A stretch of DNA of 35,164 nucleotides from a virus: positions 1 through 35,164 of IMG/VR virus record IMGVR_UViG_3300046750_000777. The stretch is one strand, 5' to 3'. The notes under the pieces were generated by a model. It worked only from the letters and a program-made list of their open reading frames with translations, was not told the DNA's origin and ran no database searches. This document shows positions 13,010 through 19,635 of this stretch, in pieces. Within the stretch, counting starts at the first letter, position 1. Every line of letters begins with the position of its first letter. Position numbers and translations under genes: made by a program.

Positions 13010-14389
13010 TCACCGCCTTGTGATGTGACAAACAGAGCCTACGGTAGTTGCCACAGAAACTGCTTTTGTTAATAGTTCTTTCAACCTCCCCGTAGGGAAG
13101 TGGTCGTATGCGTGAGGTTTTGTCAGCATACTCTTATCTGCTATTGAGGTATTATAGTTTTCACAAACCACTGCGTAAGGGAAAGAAAGGGCTTTTTTGA
13201 GAAGTGGGTTCTCAACAGGTAGCTGGTGTAGCATAGGTATAACTCCTTTGACACAACCATTTATGGAGGCATCACCCATAGAGGTCAGAGACTTCTCGAC
13301 TAATGCTCTTTTCCAGCGTGCTTCCGCTTCAGTTACACCGCCAACTTTTATCTTAACTAGGGTACCCGTCAACGCATTTGCTCTCTTCTTCCACAAGTCC
13401 TGTGTGTGTGCAAAAGGTATTGTCTGAGCTTCCCTCAACAAAGCGTCTGCCCTCAAAGACGCACTCTCTGTATGGTCGTCATAGGGGGTGATCACCATCT
13501 CACGCCTGTTCAAAACAACATCAAGGGCTGAACCGAAGAACTCTGTAAGGTATTCAGGATAGACACCCTCATCAAATACGGTAGCTCCTGTGAAGGATGC
13601 GAGATCGTCTAACCAGCCTCGACCCCATGTCACACGCGGAACTTCACAGGCGTAGACATCTAAGACACCCTTAGAACGGTTCAGATTGATCGTAGACAAA
13701 GCTTTTGACCCAATAATGGGTGCAACTACCACTAAAGGTCTTCCTTCGAAAGAGCCCATATTCTCTAACGCCTTGAGAATTTGCTCAACTTTAAACACGG
13801 GGCGGGAAAATAGGGCAAACATAGCCCCACTTAAATAGACCTCGGATTCGTGATGGACTCTAGTGTTTGAAACCCATGAGTCCGACTCTTCTACTTCGAT
13901 CCCTACCCCCTTCCCTCTTTCTAATGAAATATGAGAAGAGGAAGCCCCAGAGAGAGTTAGAGCTTCAGCGACTGATCTCACAGAACCTAGATCCAAGCCT
14001 CCCCCCACACCGATATCTAGAAGAATATTTTCAGAGGCGTGTACTGAGGGGATGCGGTCAAGCACTGAAGGCAAAGCCCTCTTCACCTTCTCAGTATGGT
14101 CAGGGTGAGCAGATTCCCCTAACCTGACAAAGTCTCGAATCAAACTGCAAGCTATGAACACCCCCAGCTTGCAACCGTCACCATTTCCGCAAATATCTAA
14201 GAAAGAAGTCTGCAGTAGTCTCCCAGCACTGTCTTTTGGGTGCCAAGCATTAAGGATTGATTTTGTAGAGGGGTTATTCCAAACCGTACCTGATCTTGAA
14301 ATGAGCACAGTACCCCCATAGGAGGCATGGCTTTTCATCAAAAGGGACAGAACTTCTTCGACCGAGGGTATAAATAAAGGTAACGACAT
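13010..14389 (-). CDS. GroEL-like chaperonin, divergent
   Basis: A 459-residue protein with the group I chaperonin plan but about 90 residues shorter than E. coli GroEL. By eye: residues 24-45 match the VLDKSFG...TITKDG region, GNGDGCKLGVFIA (68-80) the GDGTTTATVLA nucleotide loop, VYLSGAMFALFSRPVFKVEQIL through PLVVVAPIIGSKALSTINLN the apical domain, GWLDDLASFTGATVFDEG the DIATLTGG segment, and LVKIKVGGVTEAEARWKRALVEKSL the IKVGAATE hinge. The last 30 residues match the KVTR...AASVA end; the GGM tail is absent. The catalytic aspartates appear lost (see findings). Phage chaperonins are known from other large phages. It heads the nucleotide/methylase operon; start ATG 14389 has only a weak RBS. 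Confidence 0.8.
   Translation of the reverse strand: MSLPLFIPSVEEVLSLLMKSHASYGGTVLISRSGTVWNNPSTKSILNAWHPKDSAGRLLQTSFLDICGNGDGCKLGVFIACSLIRDFVRLGESAHPDHTEKVKRALPSVLDRIPSVHASENILLDIGVGGGLDLGSVRSVAEALTLSGASSSHISLERGKGVGIEVEESDSWVSNTRVHHESEVYLSGAMFALFSRPVFKVEQILKALENMGSFEGRPLVVVAPIIGSKALSTINLNRSKGVLDVYACEVPRVTWGRGWLDDLASFTGATVFDEGVYPEYLTEFFGSALDVVLNRREMVITPYDDHTESASLRADALLREAQTIPFAHTQDLWKKRANALTGTLVKIKVGGVTEAEARWKRALVEKSLTSMGDASINGCVKGVIPMLHQLPVENPLLKKALSFPYAVVCENYNTSIADKSMLTKPHAYDHFPTGRLKELLTKAVSVATTVGSVCHITRR
14369..14376 (+). promoter_or_regulatory. T4-type late promoter octamer TATAAATA
   Basis: An exact match to the T4 late promoter -10 element, 40 bases upstream of the amidase ATG and inside the antisense 5' end of the GroEL-like gene. 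No -35 element is expected for this promoter class. It supports late expression of the lysin operon. Confidence 0.65.
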
Positions 14390-14415
14390 CTTAACTCTCT
14401 GAAAGGATATAGGCT

Positions 14416-15363
14416 ATGTCTTCAGTCATTATACAAACAAGATCGTCAGCTCGGTCTTACAACTTAAAAGCAAGTGTCTCTATTGGGTGGGGAGGGTGTA
14501 TCCCACCTCTCGCCATCGAGTCTTACTTAGGACTCTCGGAAAAAGTTGATTCCCGTGAATTCGCCCTAGCGGTTGAGGCATTTCAAGAATCATGCTTCGG
14601 GGCAGGCCCTCATGTTGACGGTAAACTTGGGAGAGGAACATGGTCGGCTTTGTTAAAAGAGTTCGACTTTGTTGACGAGAGCCTACCTTTTTGGACTTCG
14701 AATGATAGGCGGGTCAACATCACTCTTGAAGAGGGTGTTGAGACTGTAAACTTTGACCAAGCGGGTGGTCTTGACCTCCACAGGTTCGGACATTTCTCTA
14801 GCAGGGGCGGGAGAAAACCTCACTTAATTGTGGTGCATTGGGGTGGTCTTGACCCACACCATTGTCACAGGGTTTTCTCCAGCCCTGACCGTAAAGTGTC
14901 GAGTCACGCAGGGATTGGCTTGAACCCTGAGGGTAACCCTACCATCTACCAATACCTAGACTTGAGTCATAAGTCTTGGCATGCAGGGTGGGCGAACTCT
15001 TACTCTGTGGGCATTGACATTTGTCAACAACCTAGCTTGAAGTGGAAAGACCACTACACTAAAAGAGGGTACAGCATCTCTGAGATGGCTAACACCACAG
15101 GGCGAGGAGACCCCAAGGTTCTCTCTCTTGACCCCCGCGTCGCTAAGGCCACAAGGGAGGCTGTAAAATCTCTCTGTGAGGTTCTCGACATCCCTTATGA
15201 ATTCCCCAGAGGGGAGAGAGGGCAAGATACGTCTGGGGATTTCTATCATGGGGTTGTTGATAAGAGTTACTTGACCAACAACTTCACGGGTGTTATCGGA
15301 CATCATCACATTACAAAGAAGAAGTGGGACTGTGCCTGCTGGTGGGATAGCTTATTCAATTGA
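14416..15363 (+). CDS. N-acetylmuramoyl-L-alanine amidase (endolysin) with N-terminal wall-binding domain
   Basis: A 315-residue amidase_2/PGRP-type enzyme that cuts the bond between muramic acid and the peptide stem. The N-terminal 100 residues contain a peptidoglycan-binding-like repeat (FALAVEAFQESCFGAGPHVDGKLGRGTWSALL). The catalytic domain has HLIVVHWGG (first zinc His), HAGIGLNPEGNPTIYQY, SWHAGWANSYSVGIDI, and, at the end, IGHHHITKKKWDCACWW, giving the second His and the zinc Cys. It lacks a signal peptide, so export by a holin is expected. ATG 14416 follows AAAGGATATAGGCT. It is preceded by an exact late octamer. Confidence 0.9.
   Translation: MSSVIIQTRSSARSYNLKASVSIGWGGCIPPLAIESYLGLSEKVDSREFALAVEAFQESCFGAGPHVDGKLGRGTWSALLKEFDFVDESLPFWTSNDRRVNITLEEGVETVNFDQAGGLDLHRFGHFSSRGGRKPHLIVVHWGGLDPHHCHRVFSSPDRKVSSHAGIGLNPEGNPTIYQYLDLSHKSWHAGWANSYSVGIDICQQPSLKWKDHYTKRGYSISEMANTTGRGDPKVLSLDPRVAKATREAVKSLCEVLDIPYEFPRGERGQDTSGDFYHGVVDKSYLTNNFTGVIGHHHITKKKWDCACWWDSLFN
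14428..14433 (-). promoter_or_regulatory. -10 box (TATAAT) upstream of the GroEL-like operon
   Basis: TATAAT in the context TTTGTATAATGACTG on the minus strand, 39 bases upstream of the chaperonin ATG and inside the start of the divergent amidase gene. No clear -35 at standard distance. The same TTGTATAAT string precedes the tRNA cluster. Confidence 0.45.
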
Positions 15364-15674
15364 ATAAGAAACACATCTATATTGAGGACAAAGTCAGCAG
15401 AGCTCTCAAGTTAAAGATAGATGAGGGACTCCCTCACATACACTTCTCTATAGAAGAGAACTGCGACCCTTTCACATCTGCTTTGATTTGGATCGAAGTT
15501 CTGACTAGGGGCGTAGAGGCGGCTTTAATTCAAGGAGCTTGTGTTATATCCTATTCTGACCCTTACGTTTCTAAAGGACAGCTCTCCTCTGAAGAGTGTG
15601 ATATCATAAAGAAAATGCAGAAGAATCTCGACAAAAAACTCTCTACCGTAGAGATCATTGATAATAGGAAATGA
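15360..15674 (+). CDS. hypothetical protein in lysin operon
   Basis: A 104-residue protein starting at TTG 15360, which overlaps the amidase stop as TTGA; no in-frame ATG is available nearby. Sequence: LNKKHIYIEDKVSRALKLKIDEGLPHIHFSIEENCDPFT, then a hydrophobic helix (SALIWIEVLTRGVEAALIQGACVISY) and a charged helix (SSEECDIIKKMQKNLDKKLS). The hydrophobic stretch is probably buried in a fold rather than in the membrane. No family recognised. Operon position after the endolysin allows a lysis-accessory role, but nothing in the sequence proves it. Confidence 0.6.
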   Translation: MNKKHIYIEDKVSRALKLKIDEGLPHIHFSIEENCDPFTSALIWIEVLTRGVEAALIQGACVISYSDPYVSKGQLSSEECDIIKKMQKNLDKKLSTVEIIDNRK

Positions 15675-16102
15675 AGTCGCACGAAGCCTATGAAATGTAT
15701 ATGCAAGGATTCCCACACAAGGATATAGGGAATTATCTTGGCTTTGATGCCCCCTACTCCAGAAAGCTAGTCCGAAGACACGCACTTCGAAATAATTTAC
15801 CCTACCCAAGAAAGCAAGTAGACCATTCAAAAACTTATGACCTGTACTACAACGGAATGTCAACAAGAGACATTGCGAGACTTTACAACATAGGTGAGAG
15901 GGCGGTTTTGGTAAGGATCAAAAAGTTCTGTGTAGAAAACAGAGTGGAGATGCCAACCGAGACCGAGAGACCCCGTATCGCCTATGAACTTAGAGTCAAG
16001 CACAACTACAGTTTTGCAAAGATCGCTCGAATGGTCGGATATGCCAACAAGTCAAATTGCTTTAGAGCGATAAAAAAATATAAGGAAGAAAACCAATGCT
16101 AG
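15671..16102 (+). CDS. helix-turn-helix DNA-binding protein
   Basis: A 143-residue basic protein with three repeats of a helix-turn-helix pattern: EMYMQGFPHKDIGNYLGFD (about 8-26), DLYYNGMSTRDIARLYNIGERAVLVRI (about 57-83) and YELRVKHNYSFAKIARMVGYANKSNCFRAI (about 104-135). Each has the hydrophobic spacing and G/A turn of the resolvase/Hin-type HTH used by transcription regulators and terminase small subunits. It is linked to the previous gene by ATGA. A terminase small subunit is one option, a regulator another; no nuclease or oligomerisation domain is visible. Confidence 0.65.
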   Translation: MKSHEAYEMYMQGFPHKDIGNYLGFDAPYSRKLVRRHALRNNLPYPRKQVDHSKTYDLYYNGMSTRDIARLYNIGERAVLVRIKKFCVENRVEMPTETERPRIAYELRVKHNYSFAKIARMVGYANKSNCFRAIKKYKEENQC

Positions 16103-16224
16103 TCGCTTTTACTATTGCGAGCTTTGCCGCAGCGTGGGCATACATCGCCCTCGGACCAACACAAACGGAGCAAAACCGTCGAGAAATCGAGAAGTCAGAT
16201 CCTTGGTTCAATAACGAAGACTGA
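16096..16224 (+). CDS. small single-pass membrane protein
   Basis: A 42-residue ORF: one hydrophobic helix at the N-terminus (MLVAFTIASFAAAWAYIALG) and a short charged tail (PTQTEQNRREIEKSDPWFNN). ATG 16096 lies inside the end of the HTH gene, with AAGGAAG 8 bases upstream. The tail points to the cytoplasm or periplasm depending on insertion. Its size and operon, downstream of an endolysin, suit a lysis protein (holin-like or spanin-like), but there is no lipobox and no firm evidence. It overlaps the convergent ORF by 17 bases. Confidence 0.6.
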   Translation: MLVAFTIASFAAAWAYIALGPTQTEQNRREIEKSDPWFNNED

Positions 16225-16654
16225 GAACCTTCAAGAGAGTGACCTTTGAAGAAGGCACTCTCCACAATCGGCAAGCGGTACAACCCAGCTCGCTGATTAG
16301 GCAATAACCTTCAGGGTAATCAATGTAATCCATGAAGTAGCCTTTAACCTCAAGAGCAGCACCCTGCTCTAACATTGAAAAAGAAACTAGAAAGCCCCTC
16401 TTGAAACTCTCTTGAGGGGCTGAGATAGGTTCTACCCTCTGATGAGCAAGCGTAATATCGTCTTGCTCATCAGTTGTTTCAGGAGATGTTACCCCCAGCT
16501 CAAAATGGCCGACTACCTTCCTCTGATTAAAGAAGGCGAACGACCCATTGAAAAAGTCAAGAGCACCGTACTCATCTCCAACGACATTGATTACAAGATG
16601 ATCTGTTACTTCTCCCTTATGGAGAACCAATATGACGTGACCAACTCTAATCAA
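16208..16654 (-). CDS. hypothetical protein, coding uncertain
   Basis: A 148-residue frame beginning at TTG 16654, which overlaps the kinase stop (TTGA). It reads as a beta-rich protein (LIRVGHVILVLHKGEVTDHLVINVV...) with a later CTACRLW. In favour: it fills the gap after the kinase, is coupled by overlap, and its 17-base convergent overlap equals that of two other gene pairs here. Against: it has no RBS, and an 8-bp hairpin (16393-16421) with a T-rich minus-strand tail lies inside it. The antisense plus frame from 16505 (MADYLPLIKEGERPIEKVKS...) also has coding-like codons, so one of the two is a shadow of the other. Confidence 0.5.
   Translation of the reverse strand: MIRVGHVILVLHKGEVTDHLVINVVGDEYGALDFFNGSFAFFNQRKVVGHFELGVTSPETTDEQDDITLAHQRVEPISAPQESFKRGFLVSFSMLEQGAALEVKGYFMDYIDYPEGYCLISELGCTACRLWRVPSSKVTLLKVLSLRY
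16393..16421 (-). terminator. possible terminator hairpin after the kinase gene
   Basis: On the minus strand AGCCCCTC and GAGGGGCT form a perfect 8-bp stem with a 13-base loop, followed by TTCTAGTTTCTTTTT. The T-tract is interrupted. It could end transcription of the kinase/pyrimidine unit, but it lies inside a possible gene. Confidence 0.35.
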
Positions 16655-17154
16655 TATCTAAACTTTCGAGGTGGGAGAGAGGTTCGGGGACTGTCATAAA
16701 ATCTTGACTTGTCCCTGTAAACATCTTTATCCCACCTCTTTCTTTGTGTCTGGACTATGCCAGGGTGGACATCATGCATACTGTGTTTTGAGAGCTGAGC
16801 ATCATTCAAACCTCTGTCATACAAGTTGACTACATGAATAGTACAACCATGCTTTCGACCCATCTCCATGTAAGGGTCTACCTCCCATTTCCTTGAAAAC
16901 ACGTTGTGTACAACGACAACCTCAAGATCCTCGTCCCTCACAAGGTCAGTTGCAGTATCAAGACACCACTCATGAGCCTCCTTGAGCCGTGAGGGGTCGA
17001 ATTGATACCCTCCCTCACTATCCACGAAAAAGTCGTCTACCGACACAGATGCTCGGTCTTCTGGGCAGTAGTCAGAGCTACCTACAATAAGCTCCATAAG
17101 TGATGTCTTCCCTGAACCCGAAAGACCCCGAATCAAAACCAATATATCGGCCAT
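16651..17154 (-). CDS. P-loop kinase/ATPase (zeta-toxin/AAA_33 type)
   Basis: A 167-residue P-loop protein: LVLIRGLSGSGKTSLM is the Walker A motif (residues 6-21), SVSVDDFFVDSEGGYQFDP the segment after strand 2 typical of the AAA_33/NEDD4-BP2-like kinases, and EVVVVHNVFSRKWEVDPYMEMGRKHGCTIHVVNL the central strands. Such proteins phosphorylate nucleotides, nucleosides, RNA ends or small molecules; phage polynucleotide kinases share this fold. Substrate cannot be read from sequence. Start ATG 17154. A charged tail (QTQRKRWDKDVYRDKSRF) ends the protein. It neighbours the pyrimidine genes but is separated from them by a small plus-strand gene. Confidence 0.75.
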   Translation of the reverse strand: MADILVLIRGLSGSGKTSLMELIVGSSDYCPEDRASVSVDDFFVDSEGGYQFDPSRLKEAHEWCLDTATDLVRDEDLEVVVVHNVFSRKWEVDPYMEMGRKHGCTIHVVNLYDRGLNDAQLSKHSMHDVHPGIVQTQRKRWDKDVYRDKSRFYDSPRTSLPPRKFRY

Positions 17155-17220
17155 TTTAACCTCAAACCTTCTTTAAGAACCTAACTGTCAACCATAGGAG
17201 AACAGGGAGGTGTTTATAAT

Positions 17221-17349
17221 ATGTGGACAACATCACTATACCAGATGTTGTGGTCTCTCCTATATACCGCGACCGCCCTCTTTCACCTACTACTTTCAGC
17301 TACAATCTTAGGCAAAGTACACAAGATCTCTAAAGCCTCGATTCTCTAG
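17221..17349 (+). CDS. small membrane protein between minus-strand genes
   Basis: A 42-residue ORF with an excellent RBS (AGGGAGGTG, 8 bases before ATG 17221). It is mostly one hydrophobic segment (LYQMLWSLLYTATALFHLLL, continuing SATILG) with a basic end (KVHKISKASIL). Its TAG shares CTAG with the stop of the convergent pyrF-pyrE gene (17346-17349). It is the only plus-strand gene in this stretch. One membrane helix with the basic tail in the cytoplasm is the likely topology. Function unknown. Confidence 0.65.
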   Translation: MWTTSLYQMLWSLLYTATALFHLLLSATILGKVHKISKASIL

Positions 17350-18476
17350 GTTAGAGTGGCGTCGTCACACACCACTAAGGATACGACCTCGACACCCAAC
17401 CCTTCGAGAAGTTCCCTGCCGAGTTTGCCCCTCTCAACAACAACAGCAACCTGAGCGATTTTATAACCCGCACCAGAAGCCGCGACAACAGCACGATATG
17501 CACTCTGCCCTGTTGTCAAAACATCCTCTACAAGTGTGAACTCGCCGAGGGTAGAGGGAACACCTTCAACAACCGACTTGAGGCCATAATCCCTTGTGGT
17601 CTTTCTCACATAGCCAAAAGGCTTGCCCCCCATAAGTGCTATTGCGGAGGCAAGTGAAATACCTCCGCTTTCTACACCAAGTAGGGCGGAGGTATTTATT
17701 TTTGCCCCTAAGTGTGAGCAGACTTTACGGAAAAGATTTATATCTGAGGACAGCCCCTTGATGTCTACGTAATAAGAGCTCTCCTCGCCACTAGATAGAA
17801 CAAAAGACCCACTTTTCACTAAGCCTCTTTTCTTAAACTCTGCAAGGAAATAGCCACCCACACCCAATATCTGGAAATAGGTCGAACAAGGGTCTTCAGA
17901 GTAAATCAAAGACCGACTCACAGAGTAAGTGACGTTCTCTCTATCGACTGTGATCTCACCTCCTTGACGGCCTATACCAGGAGAGAGGATAGGAAAACCC
18001 CTCTGTGCGACAAGCTCAAGGCCTACCCTGTCTTTAGAAGAATACACTACTCCGACATTCTGCTTGCTCTCCGCGTAGTCTAAGATTTCTTCGCACATGA
18101 CATCCTGAGCTCTCTTACCCCCCCCATTCGTGGTCTTACATAGTATGAAAGAGGTCTTACCCAAATACTCAAAGAAAGGTGAGAGTGCTTCTAGTCCCAC
18201 ATACGGGTTTAGAGTGACCGCAGAGGCACCGAGATCTTCAAAGACGTATCTCGCATACTGTACATTTGTGTGTGGGACATCCCCTAGCTTTCCGTCATAG
18301 ATCCATTTTAAACCTCTCCTATTTAACTCTCTAGAAAGCTCTAGTAAGACGCTCGGTTTGATGAAAGCAGGGTTGAGTTTAAAATACTCGGCGGGGACTT
18401 TATCCACGATAGACAGGTACTTTTCTATCGGGTCGCCACATGTGAAATCAAGTCCTACAGATACTTTAAATTTCAT
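17346..18476 (-). CDS. pyrFE: bifunctional OMP decarboxylase / orotate phosphoribosyltransferase
   Basis: A 376-residue fusion catalysing the last two steps of UMP synthesis. Residues 1-200 are OMP decarboxylase: YDGKLGD supplies the catalytic D61-K63-D66, then VPHT, FILCKTTNGGG, and PILSPGIGRQGG for phosphate binding. Residues 205-376 are orotate phosphoribosyltransferase: FVLSSGEESSYYVDIKGLSS, LLGVESGGISLASAIA, YVRKTTRDYGLKSVVEG, and the PRPP loop LVEDVLTTGQS (about 315-325). The order is decarboxylase first, opposite to animal UMP synthase. ATG 18476 has AGAGGTGA upstream; a GTG at 18485 is less likely. Both active sites look intact, so I predict activity. Confidence 0.9.
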   Translation of the reverse strand: MKFKVSVGLDFTCGDPIEKYLSIVDKVPAEYFKLNPAFIKPSVLLELSRELNRRGLKWIYDGKLGDVPHTNVQYARYVFEDLGASAVTLNPYVGLEALSPFFEYLGKTSFILCKTTNGGGKRAQDVMCEEILDYAESKQNVGVVYSSKDRVGLELVAQRGFPILSPGIGRQGGEITVDRENVTYSVSRSLIYSEDPCSTYFQILGVGGYFLAEFKKRGLVKSGSFVLSSGEESSYYVDIKGLSSDINLFRKVCSHLGAKINTSALLGVESGGISLASAIALMGGKPFGYVRKTTRDYGLKSVVEGVPSTLGEFTLVEDVLTTGQSAYRAVVAASGAGYKIAQVAVVVERGKLGRELLEGLGVEVVSLVVCDDATLT

Positions 18477-18481
18477 ATAAA

Positions 18482-18865
18482 TCACCTCTTGAGATAAACT
18501 ACGCTCACATCAACCTCACCGTTTCCGTGAACTGCCTCTCGTCTAGAGAAGCTCTGTAAAATATCGCCTGCCCAATGAAACAGGACTTCATGGGTAGGCT
18601 TTTTTAGTTGATACCCGACCTCAAGGTTATATGTACTGACTTTAGTTAGTCTCCCACCCCCTTCGTAATAACACTTATGGATGAGCGTGTAAGGTAAGAT
18701 GTGCATCATCTCGGTCTTTACTTCTTTGACTTCTTTGATTGGATAGACACAACCTTTGGATTCAGGTGGGGGGTAAACATACTTCGTCTTTACGTTTGTC
18801 CTAGAACCCACCGAGAAGAGGGCAAAAAGACCGACCATTAGAAGACTAAAAACTTTGTAACGCAT
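18482..18865 (-). CDS. exported protein, unknown
   Basis: A 127-residue protein with a signal peptide (MRYKVFSLLMVGLFALFSVGS), no lipobox cysteine, then a periplasmic part with KYVYPPPESKGCVYPIKEV and a beta-like C-terminal region (YNLEVGYQLKKPTHEVLFHW). Start ATG 18865 lies 20 bases inside the end of pyrD, with AGAGGT close upstream; the stop lies 5 bases before the pyrFE start. It is wedged between the two pyrimidine genes although it is not an enzyme of the pathway. No family recognised; insertion of a moron-like gene is possible. Confidence 0.7.
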   Translation of the reverse strand: MRYKVFSLLMVGLFALFSVGSRTNVKTKYVYPPPESKGCVYPIKEVKEVKTEMMHILPYTLIHKCYYEGGGRLTKVSTYNLEVGYQLKKPTHEVLFHWAGDILQSFSRREAVHGNGEVDVSVVYLKR

Positions 18866-19559
18866 TGTAACCTCTCACTATACGATTTGTCTTTATGGGA
18901 TTTAAGAGGATTGTACTCAAAGAGAAGTGATCTGCCCCAGCAGACCTATACCTCTCAAGATCCCCTAAAGAGTAAATACCTCCGCCACCGATGACTTTGA
19001 CAGACGGATACCACTTCTTCAACTCTGAAATAGCGTCTAGGTTGTTTTTCTGTAAGTCTAACCCAGACAGTGCCCCTTCGGGTGTTCGCTTTGTATTCGA
19101 GATGTGAATCGTGGTTGCACCTTGCTCTACTAGGCTAAAAACCCGAGGGAGATATGTACTGTGTGGGACTTTAACAATCACTTGTTTGAAGAGAGTGTTT
19201 GCTAGAGTGAGGACTTCATGGTCGATGTGCTTCACGTTGGCGTTTGGGCAAGAAATATTAAGCTCCACACCTTGTATCTTGTACTTCTCCGAGAGTGCGA
19301 GGAGCATAGTTTCCCAATCTCCATCCTCTAGTTCTGCGATAGATATGATGTGGGGCTTGTTAGGTATGGAGTCTATACCTCCGTTTCTCAAGCCGACATT
19401 ATTGACCCACCCTCTCTCAGTCTTTTTAAGGGTGGTGAGAACTCTCCAGAGGCCTCTTCTCTTCTTGAGGGTGTATGTACCTAGTATTCTTGTTGTGTTT
19501 GGGTAGAGGCTTAGGAGTTTGAGGTTACTGAAGGGAGGAGATAGGATGATGTCATGCAC
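18846..19559 (-). CDS. pyrD: dihydroorotate dehydrogenase-like protein, short
   Basis: A 237-residue FMN-barrel protein of the dihydroorotate dehydrogenase family, oxidising dihydroorotate to orotate. Visible: GWVNNVGLRNGGID (strand 1 and N/GL/N motif), GVELNISCPN (residues 97-106, with the family NxSCPN), VIVKVPHSTYLP, TTIHISNT, SGLDLQKNN, VKVIGGGGIYSLGDLERYRSAGADHFSLST (FMN-phosphate site). It is about 70 residues shorter than class 1 enzymes, mainly from a compact N-terminus and shorter loops, so the activity is less certain than the fold. No membrane helix, hence not the class 2 type. It feeds the orotate phosphoribosyltransferase encoded just downstream. Confidence 0.8.
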   Translation of the reverse strand: MHDIILSPPFSNLKLLSLYPNTTRILGTYTLKKRRGLWRVLTTLKKTERGWVNNVGLRNGGIDSIPNKPHIISIAELEDGDWETMLLALSEKYKIQGVELNISCPNANVKHIDHEVLTLANTLFKQVIVKVPHSTYLPRVFSLVEQGATTIHISNTKRTPEGALSGLDLQKNNLDAISELKKWYPSVKVIGGGGIYSLGDLERYRSAGADHFSLSTILLNPIKTNRIVRGYNALQSF

Positions 19560-19635
19560 AGTCTTTTAGCCTTTTCTCATAGGTTTTCTATAACATCAAT
19601 ATACAGAACCAAGGCAAACATAAGGAGCTATAATC

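Noticed and set aside
16442-16699. Plus-strand 85-codon frame antisense to 16208-16654
   Set aside because: Codon texture is plausible, but it lacks an RBS, would overlap the kinase gene, and leaves a 217-base gap. I kept the minus-strand frame at low confidence.
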